A DNA stretch of 43,572 bases, taken from Halorubrum sp. Hd13. Its GTDB lineage: Archaea > Halobacteriota > Halobacteria > Halobacteriales > Haloferacaceae. The notes under the pieces were generated by a model. That model worked only from the letters and a program-made list of their open reading frames with translations. It was not told the origin of the DNA and made no database searches. The first letter of the stretch is position 1, and the number at the start of each line of letters is the position of its first letter. This document shows, piece after piece, positions 15,198-23,210 of this stretch. The DNA lies in contig NZ_NHOY01000003.1 in the NCBI RefSeq assembly GCF_002252755.1, positions 1-43,572 on the forward strand. The letters are read 5' to 3'. Position numbers and translations under genes: made by a program.

Positions 15198-16598
15198 ATG
15201 TCATACCACAAACGACGGCGTGACGTGTTGAAGACTGTCGGTGTCGCTGGCGCGGTCGGACTCGCCGGCTGTGCGGGCGGGGACGGCGGCGACGGGAGCG
15301 ACGGCGGGGACGGCGGCGACGGCGACGACGGAATGGACGGCGACGATGGCAGCGATGGCAGCGATGGCGGAGACGGCGGCGACGGTGGCAGCGGCGGTCC
15401 GGACCTGCTCACCGTCATCGGTTACCCCGAGAGCGGGATCCAGCTGTTCCGCGACTACTACGCCGCGTCCGACGGGGCGGAGGACATCCTCATCCCCGAC
15501 GGGCTTCAGGACCCATCGTTACCCGGGCAGGTCGGCAACGAGATGAGCAACGTCACCGGGACCGCGCCGGCGGCGGGCGGCCCGAACCAGGAGGCGTTCG
15601 AGAGCCTCTACCAGGACGCCTACGACGAGACGCCGGGCGTGTTCACCTCGCAGTCGTACGACTCCGCGGCCGCGCTGATACTCGCGAACGTCGCGGCGGG
15701 CGAGAACAGCGGGACGGCGATCCGCGACCAGCTCCGGCGGATCGCGAACCCGGACGGCACCGCGTACGGTCCGGGAGAGTTCCTCGACGCGGTCGAGGCG
15801 GCCGCCAACGGCGAGAACATCAACTACCAGGGGGCGTCCAGCGCCGTCAACTTCGACCAGAACGGCGACCCCGCGTCGGCGGCCTACTCCATCTGGGAGT
15901 TCGCCGGGCAGGACGCCGACTCCGTCGACGTCCAGGAGACGCAGAGCTTCGAGGGGGAGAACCCCGACGGCGCCGGCCCCTCGGCCGACTCGTCGCCCGG
16001 CGGGCTCGGCCGCGAGGTGAGCGTCGGGATCCTGCTTCCGGAGACCGGCGACCTGGCGTCGACGGGGCAGCCCATGATCCGCGCGGCCGAGATCCCGGCC
16101 CAGCAGGTCAACGACTCCGACCTCGACCTGACCGTGAACGCTCAGTTCGAGGACACGAACACCTCGCCCGACCAGGGGGTCAGCGGCGCCGAGTCCCTCG
16201 TCAGCGCGGGGGTTCCCGCGGTGTGCGGGACGGCCTCCTCCGGCGTGAACGTCCCCGTCTGTCAGGAGACGCTCATCCCGAACGAGGTCGTCGGCTGCTC
16301 GCCGTCCAGTACCGCGCTGTCGGTGACGAACCTCGAGGACGACGACTACATCTTCCGGACCGCCCCGAGCGACCAGCTGCAGGGCCGGGTCATGGCGCAG
16401 GTCGCCTCGGAGCGGCTCGGCGCCTCGACCGCCGCGACGCTGTACGTCAACAACGACTACGGTCAGCAGCTCTCCGAGCGGTTCAGCAACGTGTTCGAGG
16501 ACACGTTCGACGGCGAGGTGTTCGACCAGATCAGCTTCAACATCGGCGAGTCGTCGTACTCCAACGTCATCGAGCAGGCGCTCTCCAGCGGGAACTGA
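15198..16598 (+). CDS. Circularly permuted solute-binding lipoprotein of a Liv-type ABC transporter
   Basis: 466 aa. Residues 1-25 are a Tat-type lipoprotein signal (KRRRDVL, then GLAGC with C25), followed by a Gly/Asp linker to 67. The rest is a type I periplasmic-binding fold in the wrong order. Residues 68-256 (PDLLTVIGYPESG to ETQSFEGEN) are the family's C-terminal half. A linker follows (257-269). Residues 270-466 (LGREVSVGILLPETGDLA to NVIEQALSSGN) are the normal N-terminal half. In relatives ALSSGN runs straight into PDLLTVIGY. The frame is intact, so a folded permutant is possible. It is convergent with livF and probably serves that transporter. The ATG at 15198 fits the TATA box better than the GTG six bases upstream. 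Confidence 0.82.
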   Translation: MSYHKRRRDVLKTVGVAGAVGLAGCAGGDGGDGSDGGDGGDGDDGMDGDDGSDGSDGGDGGDGGSGGPDLLTVIGYPESGIQLFRDYYAASDGAEDILIPDGLQDPSLPGQVGNEMSNVTGTAPAAGGPNQEAFESLYQDAYDETPGVFTSQSYDSAAALILANVAAGENSGTAIRDQLRRIANPDGTAYGPGEFLDAVEAAANGENINYQGASSAVNFDQNGDPASAAYSIWEFAGQDADSVDVQETQSFEGENPDGAGPSADSSPGGLGREVSVGILLPETGDLASTGQPMIRAAEIPAQQVNDSDLDLTVNAQFEDTNTSPDQGVSGAESLVSAGVPAVCGTASSGVNVPVCQETLIPNEVVGCSPSSTALSVTNLEDDDYIFRTAPSDQLQGRVMAQVASERLGASTAATLYVNNDYGQQLSERFSNVFEDTFDGEVFDQISFNIGESSYSNVIEQALSSGN

Positions 16599-16787
16599 CC
16601 GCGATCGGAACCGACGCGTCTCTCGGGCGGCCGATCAAGCGCTACTGTTTTTTCAGACTACCCGACCGAGAAGCGGTGCGGGTCTGACGCGCATCGCTCG
16701 CGAGCGACGCGTCGCTTCTGGGCCTTTCGCTCCGCCTCAAAAACGGACCGCCGCCGCGTGGGGCCGACGGCGCGCGGACGCGACCGA
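16599..16787. terminator. Convergent terminator region
   Basis: Between the two convergent units, a T6 run (TGTTTTTTC) at about 16648-16653 could stop the rightward transcript. A TTTTTGAGG on the reverse strand at about 16735-16743 could stop the leftward one. An imperfect palindrome, CGCATCGCTCGCGAGCGACG, lies at about 16690-16709 between them. Confidence 0.5.
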
Positions 16788-17492
16788 CTACCCGCCGAGG
16801 AACTCCCGGCGGACCTCCTCGTCGTGCAGCAGCACGGCCCCCTCGTCCTCGAACCGGTTCTGCCCGTTCGCGAGCACGTACCCGCGGTCGCAGCGTCTGA
16901 GCGCCTCCTTGGCGTTCTGTTCGACCATCAGGACCGCCGTCCCCGACTCGTTGATCTCGTCGATCTTGTCGAACATCTCGTCGACGAGGTCGGGGGCGAG
17001 CCCCGCGCTCGGCTCGTCGAGGAGGAGGAGATCGGGGTCGAGCATCAGCGCCCGACCCATCGCGAGCATCTGGCGCTGACCGCCGCTCATCGTCCCCGCC
17101 TGCTGGTGTTTCCGCTCCTCTAAGATCGGGAAGCGATCGTACACCTTTCGGAGCTCCTCCTGCGGGACCTCGTCGAGGATGTACGCGCCCATCTCGAGGT
17201 TCTCCTCCACGTCGAGCTCCGCGAAGATGTTCTCGTTCTGCGGGACGTACCCCAGTCCCTTGTGGATGACGTCCTCGGGCTTCGTCCCGCTGATGTCCTC
17301 GCCGTCGAACGTCACCGTCCCGCCCATGTGCGTCGTCAGTCCGAACACGGACTTCATGACGGTGGACTTGCCGGCCCCGTTCGGGCCGACGATGGTGACG
17401 TACTCCTCGTCGTCGACGTCGAGGTCGACGTCGGTGAGGATCTGGAGGTCGCCGTAGCCGGCGTCCAGGTCGCGGACCTCGAGGAGGCTCAC
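16788..17492 (-). CDS. livF: Branched-chain amino acid-type ABC transporter ATPase, LivF-like
   Basis: 234 aa. One of the two nucleotide-binding subunits. Walker A is GPNGAGKST, the Q-loop region is GYVPQNENIFAEL, the ABC signature is MSGGQRQMLAMGRAL, and Walker B is LLLLDEPSAGL followed by VLMVEQNA. The PQNENIF and MVEQNAKEAL segments are typical of LivF rather than LivG. It is last in the operon: its ATG overlaps the livG stop by 4 nt. The substrate class (branched-chain amino acids, other amino acids, amides or urea) cannot be fixed from sequence. Confidence 0.9.
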   Translation of the reverse strand: MSLLEVRDLDAGYGDLQILTDVDLDVDDEEYVTIVGPNGAGKSTVMKSVFGLTTHMGGTVTFDGEDISGTKPEDVIHKGLGYVPQNENIFAELDVEENLEMGAYILDEVPQEELRKVYDRFPILEERKHQQAGTMSGGQRQMLAMGRALMLDPDLLLLDEPSAGLAPDLVDEMFDKIDEINESGTAVLMVEQNAKEALRRCDRGYVLANGQNRFEDEGAVLLHDEEVRREFLGG

Positions 17493-18445
17493 ACCTCACC
17501 CCCGAGGTACGCCTCGATGACCTCCTCGCTCTCCTTGATCTCCGTCGGGGTCCCGTCCTTCAGGATCCGGCCCTGGTGCATGACGATGACCCGCTCGCAG
17601 TTGTTCATGATGAGGTCCATGTCGTGTTCCACGATGAGGAAGGTGTACCCCTGCTCGCGCAGCTCGTGGACGTGTTCGAGCAGCCGCTTCTCCAGCGAGG
17701 GGTTGACCCCGGCGAACGGCTCGTCCAGGAGCAGCACGTCCGGGTCCGTCAGGAGCGCTCGGGCCATCTCCAGCAGCTTCCGCTGGCCGCCGGAGAGGTT
17801 CCCCGCGTACTCCTGCGCGAGGTGGTCGATCTCGAAGAAGTCGAGCACCTCCCAGACCCGTTCGAGCTGTTCGGTCTCCTGCTCGCGGACCGCCCCGCGC
17901 GTCATCGGCATGATCGACCGCCACAGCGACTCGCCGACCTGTCCCTTCGGCGCGAGCATCATGTTCTCGAGGACCGTCATCTCCTCCAGCTCGCGCGCGA
18001 TCTGGAACGTCCGGGCGAGCCCGCGGTTCGCGACCTCGTGGGGCTGGAGCCCCGTGACATCCTCGCCGTTGAACCGGACCGCCCCCTCGTCGGGGTTCAG
18101 CATCCCCGTGATGAGGTTGAACGTCGTCGACTTCCCGGCGCCGTTCGGGCCGATGAGTCCGGTGAGCGTCCCCTCCTCGACATCGAAGCTGACGTCGTCG
18201 ACGGCGACGATTCCCCCGAACTCCTTGCGGAGCCCCTCGACCTCGAGCGGGGCGTACCGCTCCCCGTCGCTCCCGCTCGGGAAGTCGGCCTCGGACCCCA
18301 TCGCCTCGTTCAGACCGGTCTCGGACGCCGACCCGTCGGCGGGGGCCTCGCCCGCGGCGTCGTCGCCGTCCGTCTGGGCGTCGTCCGTCGCGGCGTCATC
18401 GACCGGCGTCGACGCGCTCGGGGCGGACTCGTCGGTCTCGCTCAT
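17489..18445 (-). CDS. livG: Branched-chain amino acid-type ABC transporter ATPase, LivG-like
   Basis: 318 aa. Residues 1-68 are an acidic, low-complexity extension (rich in D, A, E, S and T), unlike the usual LivG of about 250 aa. The ATPase begins at LEVEGLRKEFGGIVAVDDVS. Walker A is GPNGAGKSTTFNLITG, then GLARTFQIAREL (LivG-type Q-loop), LSGGQRKLLEMARALL and LLLDEPFAGVNP. TFLIVEHDMDLIMNNCERVI and the short C-terminal tail EVIEAYLGGEV are also LivG features. It overlaps livM and livF by 4 nt on each side, so the subunits are probably made in step. Confidence 0.9.
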   Translation of the reverse strand: MSETDESAPSASTPVDDAATDDAQTDGDDAAGEAPADGSASETGLNEAMGSEADFPSGSDGERYAPLEVEGLRKEFGGIVAVDDVSFDVEEGTLTGLIGPNGAGKSTTFNLITGMLNPDEGAVRFNGEDVTGLQPHEVANRGLARTFQIARELEEMTVLENMMLAPKGQVGESLWRSIMPMTRGAVREQETEQLERVWEVLDFFEIDHLAQEYAGNLSGGQRKLLEMARALLTDPDVLLLDEPFAGVNPSLEKRLLEHVHELREQGYTFLIVEHDMDLIMNNCERVIVMHQGRILKDGTPTEIKESEEVIEAYLGGEV

Positions 18446-19818
18446 CGCTCTTCACCCCCGTCGGCGGCCGCCGGCTTTCCGGGCGCCTCGTCGGTTCCCG
18501 GCCGCGCGAGGTCGACGCTCGACGCGGTCTCCTTGCGGTGGCCGAGCAGCCCCTCCGGTCGGTTGTGCATCAGCCAGATCAGCACCACGCCCATGATCAC
18601 CAGCCGCAGCTGGCTGACGCTGTCGAGCGTGTACAGGACGAACGGCATCGGGTCGAGCGAGGCGAACCCCGCCATCGCCTCGCCGAAGTTCCGCGGCGCG
18701 TCGCCGAGCTCGAACGCCGTCTCGACGAGGTTCTTGAAGTACCGCGGCCCCTCGTACAGCAGTCCGGCGAATATCGCGCCGCCGAGGAAGCTCCCGGTGT
18801 TCGAACCCGCGCCCCCGATGATCAGCGCGATCCAGATGAAGAACGTGATGTTCGGGCGGAACGAGGGCGGCGTGATGCTCCCGCGGCTGGAGTACCAGAG
18901 GATCCCGCCGAGCCCCATCAGCGCGGAGCCGAGCACGAACGCCGTGAGCTTGAACCGGTCGGTGTCTTTCCCCAGCGCGTTCGCGACGTCCTCGTCCTCG
19001 CGGATCGCCTTCAGGACGCGCCCGAACGGCGACTTGCCGGTCCGCGAGAGCAGGACGTAGAACAGCCCGACGCCGACGAGGAGGAGGATCCCGTACGCCA
19101 CCCCGTCGATCACCGGCTTGGGGTTGTTCGGGATGTAGTTCCGCTCGACGAACGCGACGACGCCGAGGTACGGCTCCCAGAGGAACAGGGATCTGAGCAG
19201 CGCCTCGAGCGGGTCCGCGTAGTTCAGGATGAGCCCGCCGCCGCCGCCGAGACCGACCGTGTCGGCCGTCGGGTCGAACGTGAACAGCCAGAGGTCGATC
19301 GTGTCCGGCACCGTGAACGTCTGGAACGTCCGGGACATCATCGTGAACCGGACGATCTCGGAGAACGCGACCGTGACGATCGCGAGGTAGTCCGCCCGGA
19401 GGCGGAGCGCGGGCAACGCGACGAGGAGCCCGAACAGCCCCGCCGCGATCACGCCGGCGGCGATCCCGACGCTGAGCGGGAGCCCGAAGCCGCCGACCTG
19501 CGCGGCGCCGCCCTCGGCGACCGGCGGCTTCGACACCAGCGCGGTCACGTAAATGCCGATTCCCATGAAGCCGACGATGCCGATGTTGAACAGCCCGGTG
19601 TACCCCCAGTGGAGGTTCAACGCCAGCGCGAGCATGCCGAAGACGCCGATGTAGAACGTGAGGTTCGCGACCGAGTTCAGCTGTCCCCGGAGCCCGTATC
19701 CGAACGCGACCCCGGCGAGGATGTACGCGAGGTAGAGCGTTCCGAGGACGGCGAGGACGAGCGTCACGTCCCGCTCGAAGAGGCCCTCGATCCGCCCGCG
19801 GATGTCAGTGGCGCTCAT
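18442..19818 (-). CDS. livM: Branched-chain amino acid-type ABC permease, LivM-like
   Basis: 458 aa. The start is the ATG at 19818, overlapping the livH stop as ATGA; the frame is open upstream but that is the antisense-like shadow of livH. LivM signatures are LALNLHWGYTGLFNIGIVGF and LPALRLRADYLAIVTVAFSE, and in the last third FGRVLKAIREDEDVANALGK (the EAA loop contacting the ATPase). About 10 membrane helices. The hydrophilic C-terminal ~40 residues are acidic and probably cytoplasmic. An insert around residues 185-245 holds a poly-Gly stretch in VGLGGGGGLILNY. Confidence 0.9.
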   Translation of the reverse strand: MSATDIRGRIEGLFERDVTLVLAVLGTLYLAYILAGVAFGYGLRGQLNSVANLTFYIGVFGMLALALNLHWGYTGLFNIGIVGFMGIGIYVTALVSKPPVAEGGAAQVGGFGLPLSVGIAAGVIAAGLFGLLVALPALRLRADYLAIVTVAFSEIVRFTMMSRTFQTFTVPDTIDLWLFTFDPTADTVGLGGGGGLILNYADPLEALLRSLFLWEPYLGVVAFVERNYIPNNPKPVIDGVAYGILLLVGVGLFYVLLSRTGKSPFGRVLKAIREDEDVANALGKDTDRFKLTAFVLGSALMGLGGILWYSSRGSITPPSFRPNITFFIWIALIIGGAGSNTGSFLGGAIFAGLLYEGPRYFKNLVETAFELGDAPRNFGEAMAGFASLDPMPFVLYTLDSVSQLRLVIMGVVLIWLMHNRPEGLLGHRKETASSVDLARPGTDEAPGKPAAADGGEER

Positions 19819-20927
19819 GCCGTCGTCCTCCCGCTGAAGATGCCTTCGGGCTTGAACAGTAGGATCACGATCATCACCAGGAACGCGGCCGCGCGGCCGA
19901 ACTCGGAGGGGATCCAGACCACGGAAACGGACGCGGTCAGACCGATGATGATGCCCCCGCCGATCGCGCCGTAGATCGACCCGATACCGCCGAGGATGAC
20001 CGCGGCGAACACGAGCAGCAGCAGCAGCCACCCGTCGTTGAACCCGAGCGTCCCCTTCCAGAGGACGAACATGTAGCCGGCGACGCCCGTGAGCCCGGCG
20101 CCGACGATCCACGTCGTGCGGATGACGCGCTCGGTCGGGATGCCGGTGATCCGCGCGAGGTCCTCGTTGTCGGACATGGCGCGCATGGCCTTCCCGAGCT
20201 TCGTCCGCTGCAGGAGCAGGTGCACCCCCAGCATGAGGCCGCCCGCGACGACCACGAGGCTGATGTCGTGGGCCGTCACCCGGAACGTCCCGTCTATCGC
20301 GGGGACGTTCACGCGCGGGACCGACCCCGCCGCGGTCGTTCCGCGCACGCCCGCCCCGTAGACGAACTGGAGCAGGTACCGCAGCGCGAACGCGACCCCG
20401 ATGCTGGTGATGAGCAGCGCGATACCGCTCTCGTCGCGGATCGGCCGGTAGACGAACCGGTCGATCGCGAGCGCCAGCGCGATCGTGACGATCCCCGCCA
20501 GAAGAGCCCCGAGGACGACGGCGATCGGCGCGGTCGTGACCCCGATCCCGAGCGCGCCGCCGAACACCGACCCGCCCGCGCCGACGAGCAGGAGCGCGCC
20601 GACGCTGTTCTCGCCGATCCCGGCGACGAGGTAGCTGGTCCCCATCCCGGCGAACGCCCCGGTAGTGAGGTAGTCGCCGTGCGCGAAGTTCGCGAAGTTG
20701 AGAATGCTGTACGTCATCGAGAGTCCGATACCCGCCAGACCGATGATCAGGCCCCGAAGTAACCCGTCCCAGATCAGGGACGCGAGGCTGCTGATCTGAA
20801 TCCCCCCGGTCAGGAGCCCGGACACGAGCGACCAAGCCATCCACAGGGCCACGAGCAGGACCCCGATGGCGAGCGGTTCCTCGCTGAGGGTTCGGCGGTA
20901 TCGGACGTACGTTTCAGAGACACTCAC
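19815..20927 (-). CDS. livH: Branched-chain amino acid-type ABC permease, LivH-like
   Basis: 370 aa, first gene of livHMGF, with a GTG start. LivH features are GLIIGLAGIGLSMTYSILNF and FAHGDYLTTGAFAGM (the conserved N-F-A-H-G-D block), TKLGKAMRAMSDNEDLARIT (EAA loop) and AAVILGGIGSIYGAIGGGI near the C-terminus. It has a longer N-terminal helix pair and an insert at about 110-140 compared with the ~300-aa bacterial LivH. No binding-protein gene is encoded at its 5' side; the only candidate partner is the convergent lipoprotein beyond livF. Confidence 0.9.
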   Translation of the reverse strand: MSVSETYVRYRRTLSEEPLAIGVLLVALWMAWSLVSGLLTGGIQISSLASLIWDGLLRGLIIGLAGIGLSMTYSILNFANFAHGDYLTTGAFAGMGTSYLVAGIGENSVGALLLVGAGGSVFGGALGIGVTTAPIAVVLGALLAGIVTIALALAIDRFVYRPIRDESGIALLITSIGVAFALRYLLQFVYGAGVRGTTAAGSVPRVNVPAIDGTFRVTAHDISLVVVAGGLMLGVHLLLQRTKLGKAMRAMSDNEDLARITGIPTERVIRTTWIVGAGLTGVAGYMFVLWKGTLGFNDGWLLLLLVFAAVILGGIGSIYGAIGGGIIIGLTASVSVVWIPSEFGRAAAFLVMIVILLFKPEGIFSGRTTA

Positions 20928-21269
20928 GTGATAACACTCCTCATCATAGCGTATGAATCAACCTATAAGACGTTTTCTACCCAAAATCCACCGACGTATG
21001 CCGTGTTTAGACACATAAGTAGTGTCTGAGGAATATAACCACATGCGCGCTCGACTGCCGAACACGCCGCCCCGCTCGACCGGTCACCGCGGGCCCATCG
21101 GTCACCGATAGTCGAGGCGGCGACGGAAAGGCGGTGTGAACGCGGCGAGAAAGACGGTGTCAACGCGGCGAGAAAGACGGTGTGAACGCGGAGAGAGGGA
21201 CCCGCGGGCGGACGGGGCCGTCTCTCGCCTGCGGACCCCCTCTCGGGTCGTCGCCCGACCCGCCCCGAG
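20928..21269. repeat. Intergenic region with livH promoter and a 23-nt tandem repeat
   Basis: No gene is supported in this gap between livH and the 3' end of ggt. Reverse-strand TCTTATAGG at 20962-20970 is a TATA candidate for livH with a short leader. Three tandem units around GGTGTGAACGCGGCGAGAAA start at 21131, 21154 and 21177 (period 23 nt). They lie downstream of ggt, whose transcript runs into them. Confidence 0.7.
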
Positions 21270-22928
21270 TCAGTACCCCTGCGCGTTGCCGTCCTTCCGG
21301 GGCTCGGTGGCGGCCGAGAGGACCCCGTCCTCGTTGCGGACGATCTGCGCGCCGCCGAACTGGACCGGCGAGAGCGTTCTGACGTCGTGGTTCTTCCGAA
21401 CCAGCTTCGCGGTGACGTCGTCGTCGAAGTGCGGCTCGACGCCCAGCTCGCCGCTCTCGCGGTACCGCCACCGCGGCTCGTCGAGGGCGCGCTGGAGCGG
21501 CATGTCGTAGTCGACGACGTTCGATATCACCTGCACGTGCCCCTGTGGCTGCATGTACCCGCCCATCACGCCGAAGGCGGCCCAGTCGTCCTCGCCGAGG
21601 CGAACGATCGCGGGGACCAGCGTGTGGAACGGGCGCTTACCGGGTTCGAGGCTGTTCGGGTGCTCGGGGTCGAGCGAGAAGGACGCGCCGCGGTTCTGGA
21701 GGGCGATCCCCGTCTCGCCCGCGACGAGCCCGGAGCCGAAGCCGGCGAACCGCGAGTTGATGTAGGAGACGACGTTCCCCTCGTCGTCGGCGACGGTGAG
21801 CAACACCGTGTCGGCGTCTTCGGCGTCGGCGTTCGGTACGCCGAACGAGACGTCGTGGTCGGCCGTGGGCCCGACGCCGGCCGCCCGCTCCGCCGCCCAG
21901 TCGGCCGACCCGAGCGGCGGGATCTCCTCGTACTCGGGGTCGGCGATGTAACGGTGGCCGTCGTGAAAGGCCAGCTTCAACGCCTCGGCGAAGTAGTGGA
22001 CGCGGTCGGCGGTGTCGTAGCCGTGCTCGCCGGCGCCGAGCTCGCTCGCGATGTTGAGCGCCTCCAACGCGATGAGCCCCTGGTTGTTCGGCGGGAGCTC
22101 GTACACCTCGGCGCCGTTGTACGTCGTCGAGATCGGGTCGGGCCACTCGACCTCGAAGTCGGCGAGGTCGTCCACGGTCATGAACCCGCCCTGCGACTGG
22201 ATCTCCCCGGCGATCTCCTCGGCGATCTCCCCCTCGTACACCACGTCTGCGCCGTGCTCCGCGATCTTCTCCATCGACTCGCCGAGCCGCGGGAGCGTGA
22301 CCGTCTCGCCGACCGCGGGCGCCTCGCCGTCGAACAGGAACGCCTCCCGGGCGTGGTCGTCGGTGAACAGCTCCTCGGCGCCGGCCCAGTAGGACGCGAT
22401 GACCTCGGAGACGGGGTACCCCTCGGTGGCGTACCGGATGGCCGGTTCGAGGGCGTCGGCGAGGGTGAGCCGCCCGAGCTCCTCGATCGTCGCCTCCCAG
22501 CCCCGGGCCGTGCCCGGCACCGTGACCGCGTGGGGGCCGTAGAACGGCATGCCGGCCTCGTCGGTGTCGTCGACCGCGTAGCCGCCGTCGTCGGGGTAGT
22601 ACGAGGAGACGTCGTCGGTCTCCCGCAGCGAGTCGCGGACGTTCTCGATCGTCGCGTCGGCGGGCGCGCCGCCGCAGGCGCGCATCGATCCCACCTCGCC
22701 GTCGGCCGTTCGGTACAGCGCGAAGACGTCGCCGCCGAGCCCCGTCGACGTCGGCTCGACGACGTTGAGCGCGGCCGCCGTCGCCACCGCCGCGTCGAAG
22801 GCGTTCCCGCCCTCGCGAAGCGTCTCGATCCCGGCCTGGCTGGCGAGGGGCTGGCTGGTGGCGACGACGCCGCGCTGACCGTACACCGTCGATCGGCGAG
22901 AAGTGAACCGGTCCAAGTCTGGTTCCAT
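21270..22928 (-). CDS. ggt: Gamma-glutamyltransferase / glutathione hydrolase family
   Basis: 552 aa from the ATG at 22928. The in-frame ATG at 22949 is rejected because it overlaps the TATA box. Ggt enzymes self-cleave before a Thr that becomes the N-terminal nucleophile of the small subunit; here that is T374 in AEDADTVLLTVADDEGN. The large subunit has STGLGGDVFALY and GTARGWEATIEELGRL; the small subunit has FGSGLVAGETGIALQNRG, PFHTLVPAIV and FGVMGGYMQPQGHVQV. No signal peptide is visible, so it is probably cytoplasmic. In haloarchaea gamma-glutamylcysteine is the main thiol and a plausible substrate (inference). Divergent from the dpp operon. Confidence 0.9.
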   Translation of the reverse strand: MEPDLDRFTSRRSTVYGQRGVVATSQPLASQAGIETLREGGNAFDAAVATAAALNVVEPTSTGLGGDVFALYRTADGEVGSMRACGGAPADATIENVRDSLRETDDVSSYYPDDGGYAVDDTDEAGMPFYGPHAVTVPGTARGWEATIEELGRLTLADALEPAIRYATEGYPVSEVIASYWAGAEELFTDDHAREAFLFDGEAPAVGETVTLPRLGESMEKIAEHGADVVYEGEIAEEIAGEIQSQGGFMTVDDLADFEVEWPDPISTTYNGAEVYELPPNNQGLIALEALNIASELGAGEHGYDTADRVHYFAEALKLAFHDGHRYIADPEYEEIPPLGSADWAAERAAGVGPTADHDVSFGVPNADAEDADTVLLTVADDEGNVVSYINSRFAGFGSGLVAGETGIALQNRGASFSLDPEHPNSLEPGKRPFHTLVPAIVRLGEDDWAAFGVMGGYMQPQGHVQVISNVVDYDMPLQRALDEPRWRYRESGELGVEPHFDDDVTAKLVRKNHDVRTLSPVQFGGAQIVRNEDGVLSAATEPRKDGNAQGY

Positions 22929-22948
22929 ACCCTCGATCCGGCGCCCCA

Positions 22949-22958
22949 CATTATAAAC
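22949..22958 (-). promoter_or_regulatory. TATA box of ggt
   Basis: Reverse-strand TTTATAATG centres about 25 nt before the ATG at 22928, the spacing of a leaderless transcript, and decides between the two candidate starts. Confidence 0.6.
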
Positions 22959-23178
22959 GTCGGACCGGATCTATTCGGTCGAATCGGCCCCGGCCACGCG
23001 ATTCCGCACCTGGCTCCCTCGTCCTCGCGGGGCGTCCCCTATGTTTTCCTCCCGGACGAGGGTCCGTTTCGCTGTCACACGCCCCTCACACCCTCGATGA
23101 TCGTTCGTGTCAATACCGCTTATCGAAACAGAACCGGCGGATTACTGAACGGACGGTGGTTTGCGATAAAGAATAGAA

Positions 23179-23191
23179 TGGTTTTTAACAG
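23179..23191 (+). promoter_or_regulatory. TATA box of the dpp operon
   Basis: TGGTTTTTAACAG centres about 25 nt before the ATG at 23211, in an AT-richer stretch (23100-23190). This supports a leaderless start for the binding-protein gene. The remainder of the 22959-23178 region shows no gene. Confidence 0.6.
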
Positions 23192-23210
23192 ACGACGCGT
23201 ACGTGTGGGT

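Noticed and set aside
19819-20844. Upstream extension of the livM frame
   Set aside because: It overlaps livH in another frame and has no family similarity; ATG 19818 gives a normal LivM start with an ATGA overlap.
21387-23210. Upstream extension of the dppA frame
   Set aside because: It is antisense to ggt; the lipoprotein signal at 23211 and the TATA box fix the start.
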